DNA of 42,850 bases from Acidobacteriota bacterium. Lineage in GTDB: Bacteria > Acidobacteriota > Vicinamibacteria > Fen-336. Every line of letters starts with the position of its first letter. Positions within the stretch are counted from its first letter, which is position 1. The DNA is taken from positions 1 through 42,850 of the forward strand of contig WYBL01000121.1 of the NCBI GenBank assembly GCA_011526565.1. The letters are read 5' to 3'. Shown here piece after piece: positions 30,692 through 37,717 of this stretch. Position numbers and translations under genes: made by a program. The notes beneath the pieces are model-generated. The model worked only from the letters and a program-made list of their open reading frames with translations, made no database searches and was not told the DNA's origin.

Positions 30692-30697
30692 ATTGTG
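30692..30697 (-). promoter_or_regulatory. Possible -10 box of the 7TM histidine kinase gene
   Basis: CACAAT on the minus strand ends 9 bases before the GTG at 30682. It lies within TGTCACAATG, so a regulator binding TGTCA would overlap it. First base deviates from the TAnnnT pattern seen elsewhere. Confidence 0.3.
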
Positions 30698-30719
30698 ACA
30701 GATGGGGGGTCGGGCTTTC

Positions 30720-30756
30720 GTCACGCGGCCGTCACACGCCGGAGGCAACCTACAAT
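30720..30756 (+). promoter_or_regulatory. PhoB-type box and -10 box of phoB-phoR
   Basis: GTCAC occurs at 30720-30724 and again at 30731-30735, exactly 11 bases apart, the spacing of a PhoB direct-repeat box. The second repeat unit ends about 10 bases before TACAAT (30751-30756), replacing a -35, as in Pho promoters of E. coli. TACAAT is six bases before the phoB ATG. This predicts positive autoregulation of phoBR. On the other strand the same repeats read GTGAC and face the histidine kinase gene. Confidence 0.6.
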
Positions 30757-30762
30757 CCGGCC

Positions 30763-31446
30763 ATGCGACGGGCGCTGGTCGTGGAGGACGACCCCGACAT
30801 CGTGGAGCTCCTGACCCACTACCTGGCCCAGGACGGATGGAGCGTCGAGGGCGTGGCCGACGGACGCCGCGCGCTCGAGCGGCTGCGCGCCGCCAGCTTC
30901 GAGCTGCTGGTGCTGGACCTGCAGCTCCCCGGGCTCGACGGGCTCACGCTGTGCTCCGAGGTCCGCCGCGACAAGCGCACCGAGGCGCTGCCGGTCGTCA
31001 TGCTGACCGCGCGCGGCGACGAGGCCGACCGCATCCTCGGCCTCGAGCTGGGAGCGGACGACTACGTGACCAAGCCGTTCAGCCCCAAGGAGCTGGTGGC
31101 CCGCGTGCGGGCCCTGCTGCGCCGCCACGAGCGCCGCGAGAGCGCCGAGGTGCTGCGCTTCCACGCCCTCGAGCTGGACCTCGGCCGCCACGTGGCGCGC
31201 TGGGACGGCCAGGCGGTGCACCTCACCGCCAAGGAGTTCGCGCTGCTCGCCGCGCTGCTCGAGGCCCACGGCCGGGTGCTGACGCGGCAGTCGCTGCTCG
31301 AGCAGGTGTGGGGCTACTCCTACGCCGACGGCACCCGCACGGTCGACGTGCACGTGCGGCGGCTGCGCGAGAAGCTGCCCGCGCTGGCGCCGTTCCTGCG
31401 CACCGTGAAGTCGGCCGGCTACCGGCTGGCCGACGACGAGGCCTGA
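30763..31446 (+). CDS. phoB: PhoB-type response regulator (OmpR family)
   Basis: 227 residues: receiver domain (about 1-120; acidic pocket Glu8-Asp9-Asp10, phospho-acceptor Asp52 in LLVLDLQLPGLDG, MLTARGDE, and Lys of YVTKPFSPKEL) followed by a winged-helix DNA-binding domain (about 130-225) with LTAKEFALLAALLEAHGRVLT, the RTVDVHVRRLREKL recognition region and a TVKSAGYRL end. Together with PhoR directly downstream, the Pst cluster 4 kb away and the repeat box in its own promoter, PhoB is the natural call. ATG 30763 has no ribosome binding site; the -10 is six bases upstream, so the mRNA is probably leaderless. An earlier GTG in frame lies upstream of the promoter. Confidence 0.9.
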   Translation: MRRALVVEDDPDIVELLTHYLAQDGWSVEGVADGRRALERLRAASFELLVLDLQLPGLDGLTLCSEVRRDKRTEALPVVMLTARGDEADRILGLELGADDYVTKPFSPKELVARVRALLRRHERRESAEVLRFHALELDLGRHVARWDGQAVHLTAKEFALLAALLEAHGRVLTRQSLLEQVWGYSYADGTRTVDVHVRRLREKLPALAPFLRTVKSAGYRLADDEA

Positions 31447-31449
31447 GCG

Positions 31450-33231
31450 ATGCTGGGACTGCGGGGACGGATGGCGCTGGTCGCGCTGGCGGCCAGCTTC
31501 GGCGCGCTGGTCGCCGTGCTGCTGCTGGCCGGGCCGCGGCTGCGCGAGCAGGCGATGAAACAGGCCCGCGACGGGCTGCTCGCGGAGGCGCGGCTGATGG
31601 CGCGGGTGGTCGCCGAGCCGATGTCGCGCGGGATCGCGGACGCGGCGCTCGACGCCACGGTCGACGCCGCCGCCCGCGAGATCCGCGCCCGCGCCACGAT
31701 CGTCGCCCGCGACGGGCGGGTGGCCGCCGACTCCGCGCTGTCGGGCGCCGAGCTGCAGGCGGTCGACAACCACGGCACCCGGCCCGAGGTGATCGAGGCG
31801 CTGCAGCGCGGCGTCGGCGTCTCCGTGCGCCCCTCGGCCACGGTGTCGCGCACCCTGCTCTACGCGGCGGTGCCGATCAACCACGACGGACGCACCCTGG
31901 GCGTCGCCCGCGTGGCTCTCTCGCTGGACGGCGTCGAGGCCGAGGCCCGGGCCCTGCAACAGGCGATCCTCGCCGCGGCGGCTCTCGCCTTCGTGATCGC
32001 GGCGGCGCTCTCCGCGCTGCTCTCGGCGCCGCTGGTCGGCCCGCTGCGCGAGATCATGCAAAAGGCCCGCGAGTTCGCGGCCGGCCACCTCGACGCCCGC
32101 ATCGCCGTCGACCGCCGCGACGAACTGGGCGAGCTGGCCCGCATCCTCAACCTGTCCTCGGAGCGGCTGCGCGAGCGGCTGGAGGAAAACGCCCGCGACC
32201 GCGCCCGCACCGACGCCATCCTGTCGGCGATGGAGGACGGGGTGCTGGCGGTCGACGCCCGCGGCGTGGTGGTGGTCGCCAACCGCGCGCTGCAGGCGGG
32301 CCTCGGCCTCGAGTCGCCGCTCGGCCGCCACTACCTCGAGGTGATCCGCCAGCCCGAGGTGGGCGCGGTGATCGAGCACGTGCTGCGCAGCGGCGAGCGG
32401 CGCCAGGAGGAAGTCGAGATCCAGCGCCTGCGCCGGGCCTACGCGCTGTCGGGCGTCTCCTTCCCCGGGCCGGCAGGCCAGGCGCCGGGCGCGGTGCTCA
32501 CCTTCCACGACGTCACGGAGCGCCGGCGCCTCGACCGCATCCGCCGCGACTTCGTGGCCAACGCCTCGCACGAGCTGCGCACGCCGCTGACCTCGATCCG
32601 CGGCTTCGTCGAGGCGCTCGAGGACGGCGCGCTGCAGGACGAGCAGAACGCCGGCCGCTTCCTCGGCAAGATCCGCACCCACGCCGACCGCATGGCGACG
32701 CTGGTCGAGGACCTGCTCGAGTTGTCGCGGCTGGAGTCGGGCCAGCAGGCGCCGGTGCTCGACGAGGTGCCGTGCGCCGAGGTCGCCGACGACGTGGTCG
32801 CCTCCTTCGCCGCGCTGGCGGCGCGCAAGCCGGTGTCGCTGGTCCACGAGGACCGCGGCGCGCCGCCGGTGGTGACCGACGCCGACCGCCTGCGCCGCAT
32901 CGTCGAGGCGCTGGTCGACAACGCGGTCAAGTACACGCCGGAGAACGGCCACGTGATCGTGCGCACCCGGCCCGGCGAAGCGGGCGCCGCGGTGGTCGAA
33001 GTCGAGGACGACGGGCCCGGCATCGCGGCCGAGCACCTGCCCCGGATCTTCGAGCGCTTCTACCGGGTCGACAAGGCGCGCTCGCGCGAGCTCGGCGGCA
33101 CCGGCCTCGGGCTGTCGATCGTGAAGCACCTGGCCGAGGGCATGGGCGGAAGCGTCGCCGTCGCCTCCGAGCCGGGCCGCGGTTCGTGCTTCTCCGTGAC
33201 GCTGCCGGGGCGGGCCACGACCCGGGCCTGA
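31450..33231 (+). CDS. phoR: PhoR-type sensor histidine kinase
   Basis: 593-residue membrane kinase: helix 1 (about 8-28), an extracytoplasmic domain (about 30-170), helix 2 (172-195), HAMP (193-245), PAS (255-355), HisKA with His374 in NASHELRTPLTSI and HATPase (470-585) with EALVDNAVKYTP, DDGPGIA and GTGLGLSIVKHLAEGMGG. In the family, PhoR reads phosphate status through contact with the Pst transporter and PhoU rather than by binding phosphate outside. The larger periplasmic domain here is unlike the E. coli PhoR and more like PnpS/PhoR of Gram-positives. Starts 3 bases after phoB. Confidence 0.9.
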   Translation: MLGLRGRMALVALAASFGALVAVLLLAGPRLREQAMKQARDGLLAEARLMARVVAEPMSRGIADAALDATVDAAAREIRARATIVARDGRVAADSALSGAELQAVDNHGTRPEVIEALQRGVGVSVRPSATVSRTLLYAAVPINHDGRTLGVARVALSLDGVEAEARALQQAILAAAALAFVIAAALSALLSAPLVGPLREIMQKAREFAAGHLDARIAVDRRDELGELARILNLSSERLRERLEENARDRARTDAILSAMEDGVLAVDARGVVVVANRALQAGLGLESPLGRHYLEVIRQPEVGAVIEHVLRSGERRQEEVEIQRLRRAYALSGVSFPGPAGQAPGAVLTFHDVTERRRLDRIRRDFVANASHELRTPLTSIRGFVEALEDGALQDEQNAGRFLGKIRTHADRMATLVEDLLELSRLESGQQAPVLDEVPCAEVADDVVASFAALAARKPVSLVHEDRGAPPVVTDADRLRRIVEALVDNAVKYTPENGHVIVRTRPGEAGAAVVEVEDDGPGIAAEHLPRIFERFYRVDKARSRELGGTGLGLSIVKHLAEGMGGSVAVASEPGRGSCFSVTLPGRATTRA

Positions 33232-33247
33232 CCCCGCGCGCTTGCGC

Positions 33248-33253
33248 GACAAT
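33248..33253 (+). promoter_or_regulatory. -10-like box of the CstB-like gene, six bases before the start codon
   Basis: GACAAT ends six bases before the ATG at 33260, the same spacing as phoB and mtnA. A CGCGC-GCTT-GCGCG inverted repeat sits directly upstream (33235-33248) and could be an operator or the end of the phoR transcript. No -35 recognised. Confidence 0.4.
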
Positions 33254-33259
33254 GCGGCC

Positions 33260-34654
33260 ATGCTGCTCCACCAGTTCTACCTGGACTGCCTCGCCCAGGC
33301 CTCGTACCTGATCGGGTCCGAAGGCGAGGCCGCGGTCGTCGACCCGCGGCGCGACGTCGACCTGTACCTCGCCTTCGCGCAGGAGCGCGGCCTGCGCATC
33401 CGCTACGTGATCGAGACCCACCTCCACGCGGACTTCGTCAGCGGCCACCGCGAGCTGGCCCTGCGCACGGGCGCGGAGATCGTGGTCGGGGCCGCGGCGG
33501 GCGCCCGCTTCCCCCACCGCGGCGTGCGCGACGGCGACGAGCTGCGCGTGGGCTCCGTGCGGCTGCGCTTCCTGGAGACGCCGGGCCACACGCCGGAGGG
33601 CGTGTGCGTGCTGGTGTTCGACCCGGCAGAAGCGGAGCAGCCCGCGCACGTGCTGACCGGCGACACGCTGTTCGTCGGCGACGTCGGCCGCCCCGACCTC
33701 GCGGGCGGCATCGGCTGGACCGCGGAGCGGATGGCGGCGGCGATGTACGACACGCTGCACGGGAAGCTGCTGCCGCTGCCCGACGGCGTGCAGGTGTGGC
33801 CCGCCCACGGCGCCGGCTCGCTGTGCGGCAAGAACCTGTCGAAGGACACCTCGTCGACCATCGGCCGCGAGCGGCGCACCAACCCGGCGCTGCAGCCGAT
33901 GGACCGCGAGGCGTTCGTGAGGATGCTGACCGCCGACCAGCCCGAGGTGCCGCGCTACTTCCCGATGGACGTGGAGCTGAACCGCAGCGGCGCGCCACCG
34001 CTCGCGGGGCGGCTGGCGCCGCGGCCGCTCGCGCCGGCCGCCTTCGCGGAGGCGGCGGCCGGCGGAGCCCAGGTCGTCGACGTGCGGCGCTCCGCGGCGT
34101 TCGGCGTGGAGCACGTCGCGGGCGCCGTCAACGTCGACCTCGACGGCCAGTTCGCCGCCTGGTGCGGGGCGCTGCTCGACCCCGGGCGCGACATCCTGCT
34201 CGTGGCGGACGACGCCGCGGGCGCGGCGCAGGCCGCGATGCGGCTGGCGCGGGTCGGCCTCGAGCGGGTCGAAGGCTTCCTCGACGGCGGCGTGGCCGCG
34301 TGGCGGGCGGCGGGACTTCCCTGCTCCGCGGTCCCGCAGTGGGACGTTCAGCAGCTCGCCGCGCGCGGCCCGGAGTGGCGCGTGCTCGACGTGCGACGCC
34401 CCGGCGAGCACGAGGGGGCCCACGTGCCGGGCGCCCTGAACCTGCCTCTCGACCGGCTGGAGCGCGGGCTCGACGGCCTCGACCGCGAGGTGCCGTGGGC
34501 GGTCATCTGCGCCGGCGGCTACCGCTCGAGCAGCGCCTGCGGCCTGCTGCTGCGGGCCGGCTTCCGCCGCGTCGTGAACGTGCAGGGCGGCACCAGCGCC
34601 TGGATCGCCGCGGGCCTGCCGACGGCACGGGTGGCGCGCGCCGCCGCGGGATGA
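33260..34654 (+). CDS. CstB-like persulfide dioxygenase: metallo-beta-lactamase domain, pseudo-rhodanese and rhodanese
   Basis: 464 residues in three domains. The MBL domain (about 1-240) has the ETHE1-type iron site motifs ETHLHADFVSGH (His54, His56, Asp58), TPGHTPEGVCVLV, GDTLFVGDVGRPDL and WPAHGAGSLCGK. The first rhodanese-like domain (about 262-355) lacks an active-site Cys (the loop reads LLVADDAAGA) and so is a pseudo-rhodanese. The second (about 372-460) has Cys417 in ICAGGYRSS and should be active. This MBL-pseudorhodanese-rhodanese order is that of CstB, which oxidises low-molecular-weight persulfides and yields thiosulfate. Sulfide detoxification is the likely role; why it lies between phoR and phoU is unknown. 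ATG 33260 lacks a ribosome binding site. The stop codon lies in the first repeat of the phoU operator. Confidence 0.88.
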   Translation: MLLHQFYLDCLAQASYLIGSEGEAAVVDPRRDVDLYLAFAQERGLRIRYVIETHLHADFVSGHRELALRTGAEIVVGAAAGARFPHRGVRDGDELRVGSVRLRFLETPGHTPEGVCVLVFDPAEAEQPAHVLTGDTLFVGDVGRPDLAGGIGWTAERMAAAMYDTLHGKLLPLPDGVQVWPAHGAGSLCGKNLSKDTSSTIGRERRTNPALQPMDREAFVRMLTADQPEVPRYFPMDVELNRSGAPPLAGRLAPRPLAPAAFAEAAAGGAQVVDVRRSAAFGVEHVAGAVNVDLDGQFAAWCGALLDPGRDILLVADDAAGAAQAAMRLARVGLERVEGFLDGGVAAWRAAGLPCSAVPQWDVQQLAARGPEWRVLDVRRPGEHEGAHVPGALNLPLDRLERGLDGLDREVPWAVICAGGYRSSSACGLLLRAGFRRVVNVQGGTSAWIAAGLPTARVARAAAG

Positions 34655-34712
34655 CACCGCCATGACGAGCGCATGACGTTTCGTTGACATCCGCGGGACC
34701 GCTGGCTATCGT
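34651..34712 (+). promoter_or_regulatory. Four 11-bp-spaced TGAC repeats leading into the promoter of the phoU-pst operon
   Basis: ATGAC occurs at 34651, 34662 and 34673, and TTGAC at 34684: four copies at exactly 11-base steps. The fourth forms the -35 TTGACA (34684-34689), followed after 17 bases by TATCGT (34707-34712), a near-ideal sigma-70 promoter. Repeats in multiples of 11 are the hallmark of PhoB/PhoP operators. Here the repeat reads TGAC on the coding strand (GTCAT on the other), the opposite direction to the phoB box at 30720. The first copy contains the stop codon of the CstB-like gene. Transcription would begin near 34719, 38 bases before phoU. Confidence 0.75.
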
Positions 34713-34756
34713 GCCCGCGCCTTCCACGCGCTGCCCGGGGGCGAGAACGCGAGACC

Positions 34757-35860
34757 ATGACCCACCTCGAAGAGTCGCTCGAGCGCGACATCCAGCGCAT
34801 CCGCCGCCAGGTCGTCGAGATGGGCGGCCTCGTCGAGCGCGCGCTGCGCGACGCCGTCAAGGCGCTGGTCGACGGCGACCGCCAGCTCGCCTACGCGGTG
34901 ATCCTGCGCGACCAGTACATCGACGAGAAAGAGAAGGAGATCGACCGGCTCTGCCTCGAGTTCCTGGTCAAGCAGCAGCCGGTGGCGGGGCCGCTGCGGC
35001 TCGTCTACAGCACGATCAAGATCAACGTCGACCTCGAGCGGCTGGGCGACTACGCCGAGAGCATGGCGCGGCAGATGCTGCGCCTGCACGCGCTGCCCGA
35101 CCGCAGCAAGGCACCGCTCGACGGGGTGCTGGAGCTGGCCGGGCTGTCGATCCCGATGCTGCACGACGCGATCGAGGCCTTCCTCAAGCAGGACCCGGAA
35201 CTGGCCCACAAGACGATCGGTGTCGAGGCCACGGTCGACGTGCTGCAGAGCAAGCTGAACGCCGACCTCGTCAAGCTGTTCCACGAGCAGAAGCTCCCGC
35301 TCGACGCGCTCGACCCGCTGATGAACATCGGCCGCCGCCTCGAGCGCGTCTCCGACCAGGCGCGGAACATCTGCATGGAAGTGCTCTACATGTGCACCGG
35401 GGAGTACACCAAGCACTCCGGCGCCGAGGCCTTCCGCGTGCTGTTCGTCGACGAGCACAACTCCTGCCGCAGCCAGATGGCGGAGGCGTTCGCGCAGTCG
35501 CTGAACCAGCCCAAGTTCGTGTTCGGCAGCGCGGGCATCGAACCGCGCGCGATCGACCCGGCGACGCTCGGCTTCATGCGCGAGAAGGGCTTCGACCTCT
35601 CGCGCAAGACGCCCAAGGCGCTGTTCAACGTGCCCTACCTCGACCACTACCAGGTGATCGTCTCGCTCTCGCCCGAGGTGGAGAAGGCGTTCCCGCAGAG
35701 TCCGCGCAAGATGGTCTACCTCGACTGGAGCGTGGCCGACCCGTCGAAGGCCCAGGGCACGCCGGAACAGGTGCGGGAGGCGTACGAGTCGGCCTACCGC
35801 CACATCTCGACCCAGGTGCGGGACCTCGTCGAGGCGATCGTCGGCAACAAGATCGAGTGA
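34757..35860 (+). CDS. phoU: PhoU fused to a catalytically dead arsenate-reductase/LMW-phosphatase domain
   Basis: 367 residues. Residues 1-222 are a complete PhoU with two three-helix repeats and their metal-binding motifs (DLERLGDYAE at 92-101, and IGRRLERVSDQARN at 191-204). Residues 226-367 follow the LMW-phosphatase/ArsC fold: VLFVDEHNSCRSQMAEAFA, SAGIEP, LSRKTPKAL, YQVIVSLS, WSVADPSKAQGT. In ArsC the P-loop is CTGNSCR; here the first Cys is Asp232, while Asn235, Ser236, Cys237 and Arg238 remain. The two resolving Cys of B. subtilis-type ArsC align with Ser305 and a non-Cys residue, and Asp328 aligns with the general acid. It should therefore bind an oxyanion but not do thiol catalysis. 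First gene of the pst operon; likely a phosphate sensor acting on PhoR/Pst (inference). Confidence 0.9.
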   Translation: MTHLEESLERDIQRIRRQVVEMGGLVERALRDAVKALVDGDRQLAYAVILRDQYIDEKEKEIDRLCLEFLVKQQPVAGPLRLVYSTIKINVDLERLGDYAESMARQMLRLHALPDRSKAPLDGVLELAGLSIPMLHDAIEAFLKQDPELAHKTIGVEATVDVLQSKLNADLVKLFHEQKLPLDALDPLMNIGRRLERVSDQARNICMEVLYMCTGEYTKHSGAEAFRVLFVDEHNSCRSQMAEAFAQSLNQPKFVFGSAGIEPRAIDPATLGFMREKGFDLSRKTPKALFNVPYLDHYQVIVSLSPEVEKAFPQSPRKMVYLDWSVADPSKAQGTPEQVREAYESAYRHISTQVRDLVEAIVGNKIE

Positions 35861-35870
35861 ACGCCCGCCC

Positions 35871-36797
35871 ATGCCCTCCGCCCCGCAGTTCCGCCGCCGG
35901 GTCGGCCTGACCCTGGCCGCCGCGCTCTCGTTCGCCTGCGCGGGCGGCCGCGAGGCGGCGGGGCCGGTGACGGTGATCCAGAACAAGGGCTCCGACACGA
36001 TGGTCAACGTGGCGCAGGCCTGGGCGGAGGAGTACGCGCTGGTCGCGCCGCAGGTCAAGATCGAGGTCTCCGGCGGCGGCTCCGGCGTCGGCATCGCCGC
36101 GCTGATCAAGGGTGCCGTCGACATCGCCAATGCCAGCCGCAACATCAAGGACGAAGAGGTCGAGCAGGTCCGGCTCAACACCGGCCAGGATCCGCGCGAC
36201 ATCGTGGTCGGCTTCGACGCGCTCGCCGTCTACGTCCACAAGGACAATCCGCTCGTCCACCTCGACCGCAAGACGCTGGCCGGCATCTTCGGCGAGCACG
36301 GCACGATCGAGCGCTGGTCGGAGCTCGGGGTCAGCTTCCCCGGCGTCGCGGACGACCGCATCGTGCGCGTCAGCCGCCAGTCGAGCTCGGGCACGTTCGA
36401 GTTCTTCCGCTCGTGGGTCGTGGGCAAGAACGACTTCAAGCTCGGCTCGCGCGACCTCAACGGCTCCAAGGAAGTGGTCGAACTGGTGGGCCACACGCTG
36501 ACCGCGATCGGCTTCTCGGGCATGGGCTACGCGACGCCGGCCGTGAAGATGCTGGGGCTCGCCGACGCCCCCGGCGCAACGCCGGTTCCGCCGTCGCTCG
36601 ACGCGGTGCTCGACGGCAGCTACCCGCTGGCCCGCTCGCTGCACCTCTACACGCTCGGCGAGCCGAAAGGCGCCACACAGGCCTACATCGACTGGATCCT
36701 CTCCGAGCCCGGCCAGCAGGTGGTGGCGCGCAGCGGCTACGTGCCGGTGCCACCGTCCGCGCGAACGGCGGCGGGCGCCGGCACAGCGACTCGATGA
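35871..36797 (+). CDS. pstS: Phosphate-binding lipoprotein PstS
   Basis: 308-residue extracytoplasmic solute-binding protein for the Pst transporter. The signal ends in SFAC with lipid-anchor Cys23. Phosphate-site motifs of the PstS family are visible: NKGSDTM near 38-44, VSGGGSGVGI, ANASRNIKDEE, and SRQSSSGTFEFF with the Ser/Thr cluster that holds the phosphate. GYATPAVKML and WILSEPGQQVV close the second lobe. ATG 35871 is 10 bases after phoU. The stop overlaps the pstC start (ATGA). Length is slightly short for the family (usually 320-350) because loops are compact; nothing essential is missing. Confidence 0.94.
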   Translation: MPSAPQFRRRVGLTLAAALSFACAGGREAAGPVTVIQNKGSDTMVNVAQAWAEEYALVAPQVKIEVSGGGSGVGIAALIKGAVDIANASRNIKDEEVEQVRLNTGQDPRDIVVGFDALAVYVHKDNPLVHLDRKTLAGIFGEHGTIERWSELGVSFPGVADDRIVRVSRQSSSGTFEFFRSWVVGKNDFKLGSRDLNGSKEVVELVGHTLTAIGFSGMGYATPAVKMLGLADAPGATPVPPSLDAVLDGSYPLARSLHLYTLGEPKGATQAYIDWILSEPGQQVVARSGYVPVPPSARTAAGAGTATR

Positions 36798-37717
36798 CCG
36801 CTCCCGCCCCGTCGCCCCGCCCGCAGCGCTCGCGCCTCGAGCGGCTGGCCGAAGCGCTGCTCGAGGGCCTGATCCGGCTCTCCGGGGTCAGCGCGATCGT
36901 CTTCGTGCTGGCCATCTTCTTCTTCGTGTTCCGCGAGGCGGCGCCGGTCGTGTTCAGCCGCAACTTCGACCTCTGGAAGTTCCTGTTCTCGATCGAGTGG
37001 TACCCGACCTCCGCCTCCAACGTGCGCTACGGCACCTTCGCGCTGACCGTGGGCAGCTTCGCGGTGACCGCGCTGGCGATGGCGATCGCGGTGCCGTTCG
37101 GTCTCGGCGCCGCGATCTACCTCTCGGAGTTCTGCGGGCGCCGGCTGCGCGAGACGCTGAAGATCGTGATCGAGCTGCTGTCGGCGATCCCCAGCGTCGT
37201 GTGGGGCTTCATCGCGCTGACGGTGACCAGCAAGCTGGTGGTCGACGCCACCGGGGCCGCGGTCGGCGTCAACGTGCTCAACGGCGGCGTGGTGCTGGCG
37301 CTGATGAGCGTGCCGATCATCGTCTCGATCGGCGAAGACGCGCTGAAGGCGGTGCCCGACTCGTATCGCGAGGCGGCGCTCGCGCTGGGCGCCACGCGCT
37401 GGCAGGTCGTCTACCGCGTGCTGCTGCCGGCGGCCCGCAACGGCCTGCTGGCCGCGGTGCTGCTCGGCGTCGGCCGCGCCGTCGGCGAGACGATGGCGGT
37501 GCTGATGGCCACCGGTCACGCGGTCCACATCCCGGGCAGCCTGCTCGACTCGGTGCGCACGCTGACCGCAAACATCGCGGCCGAGCTGGGCGAGGCGCCG
37601 GTCGGCTCCGACCACTACCGGGTGCTGTTCCTGACCGGGGTGCTGCTGTTCTGCATCACCTTCGCGGTCAACATCATCGCCGACCTGGCGATCCGCGGCG
37701 TGAGGAGGCGAGGGTGA
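36794..37717 (+). CDS. pstC: Phosphate ABC transporter permease PstC
   Basis: 307-residue permease with six membrane helices and the BPD_transp_1 fold. Motifs include YGTFALTVGSFAVTALAMAIA, SEFCGRRLRETLKIVIELLS, AIPSVVWGFIAL and the coupling-helix region SYREAALALGATRWQVVYRVLLPAA (the EAA loop, given here in part), then GVGRAVGETMAVLM. The Arg and Glu residues that line the phosphate path in PstC are retained in the last helices. I start at ATG 36794 in the ATGA overlap with pstS rather than the longer open frame. The stop overlaps the GTG of pstA. Partner of PstA. Confidence 0.94.
   Translation: MTAPAPSPRPQRSRLERLAEALLEGLIRLSGVSAIVFVLAIFFFVFREAAPVVFSRNFDLWKFLFSIEWYPTSASNVRYGTFALTVGSFAVTALAMAIAVPFGLGAAIYLSEFCGRRLRETLKIVIELLSAIPSVVWGFIALTVTSKLVVDATGAAVGVNVLNGGVVLALMSVPIIVSIGEDALKAVPDSYREAALALGATRWQVVYRVLLPAARNGLLAAVLLGVGRAVGETMAVLMATGHAVHIPGSLLDSVRTLTANIAAELGEAPVGSDHYRVLFLTGVLLFCITFAVNIIADLAIRGVRRRG

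Noticed and set aside
27930..30814. Open frames of about 900 codons on both strands across the 7TM kinase
   Set aside because: Low-complexity Arg/Ala/Gly or Asp/Val/Gln compositions without domains; only the minus-strand frame with 7TM, PAS, GAF, HisKA and HATPase motifs is a gene.
33235..33248. CGCGC-GCTT-GCGCG hairpin as terminator of phoBR
   Set aside because: Arms are only five bases, all CG, with no T-run; such repeats are expected by chance at this base composition.
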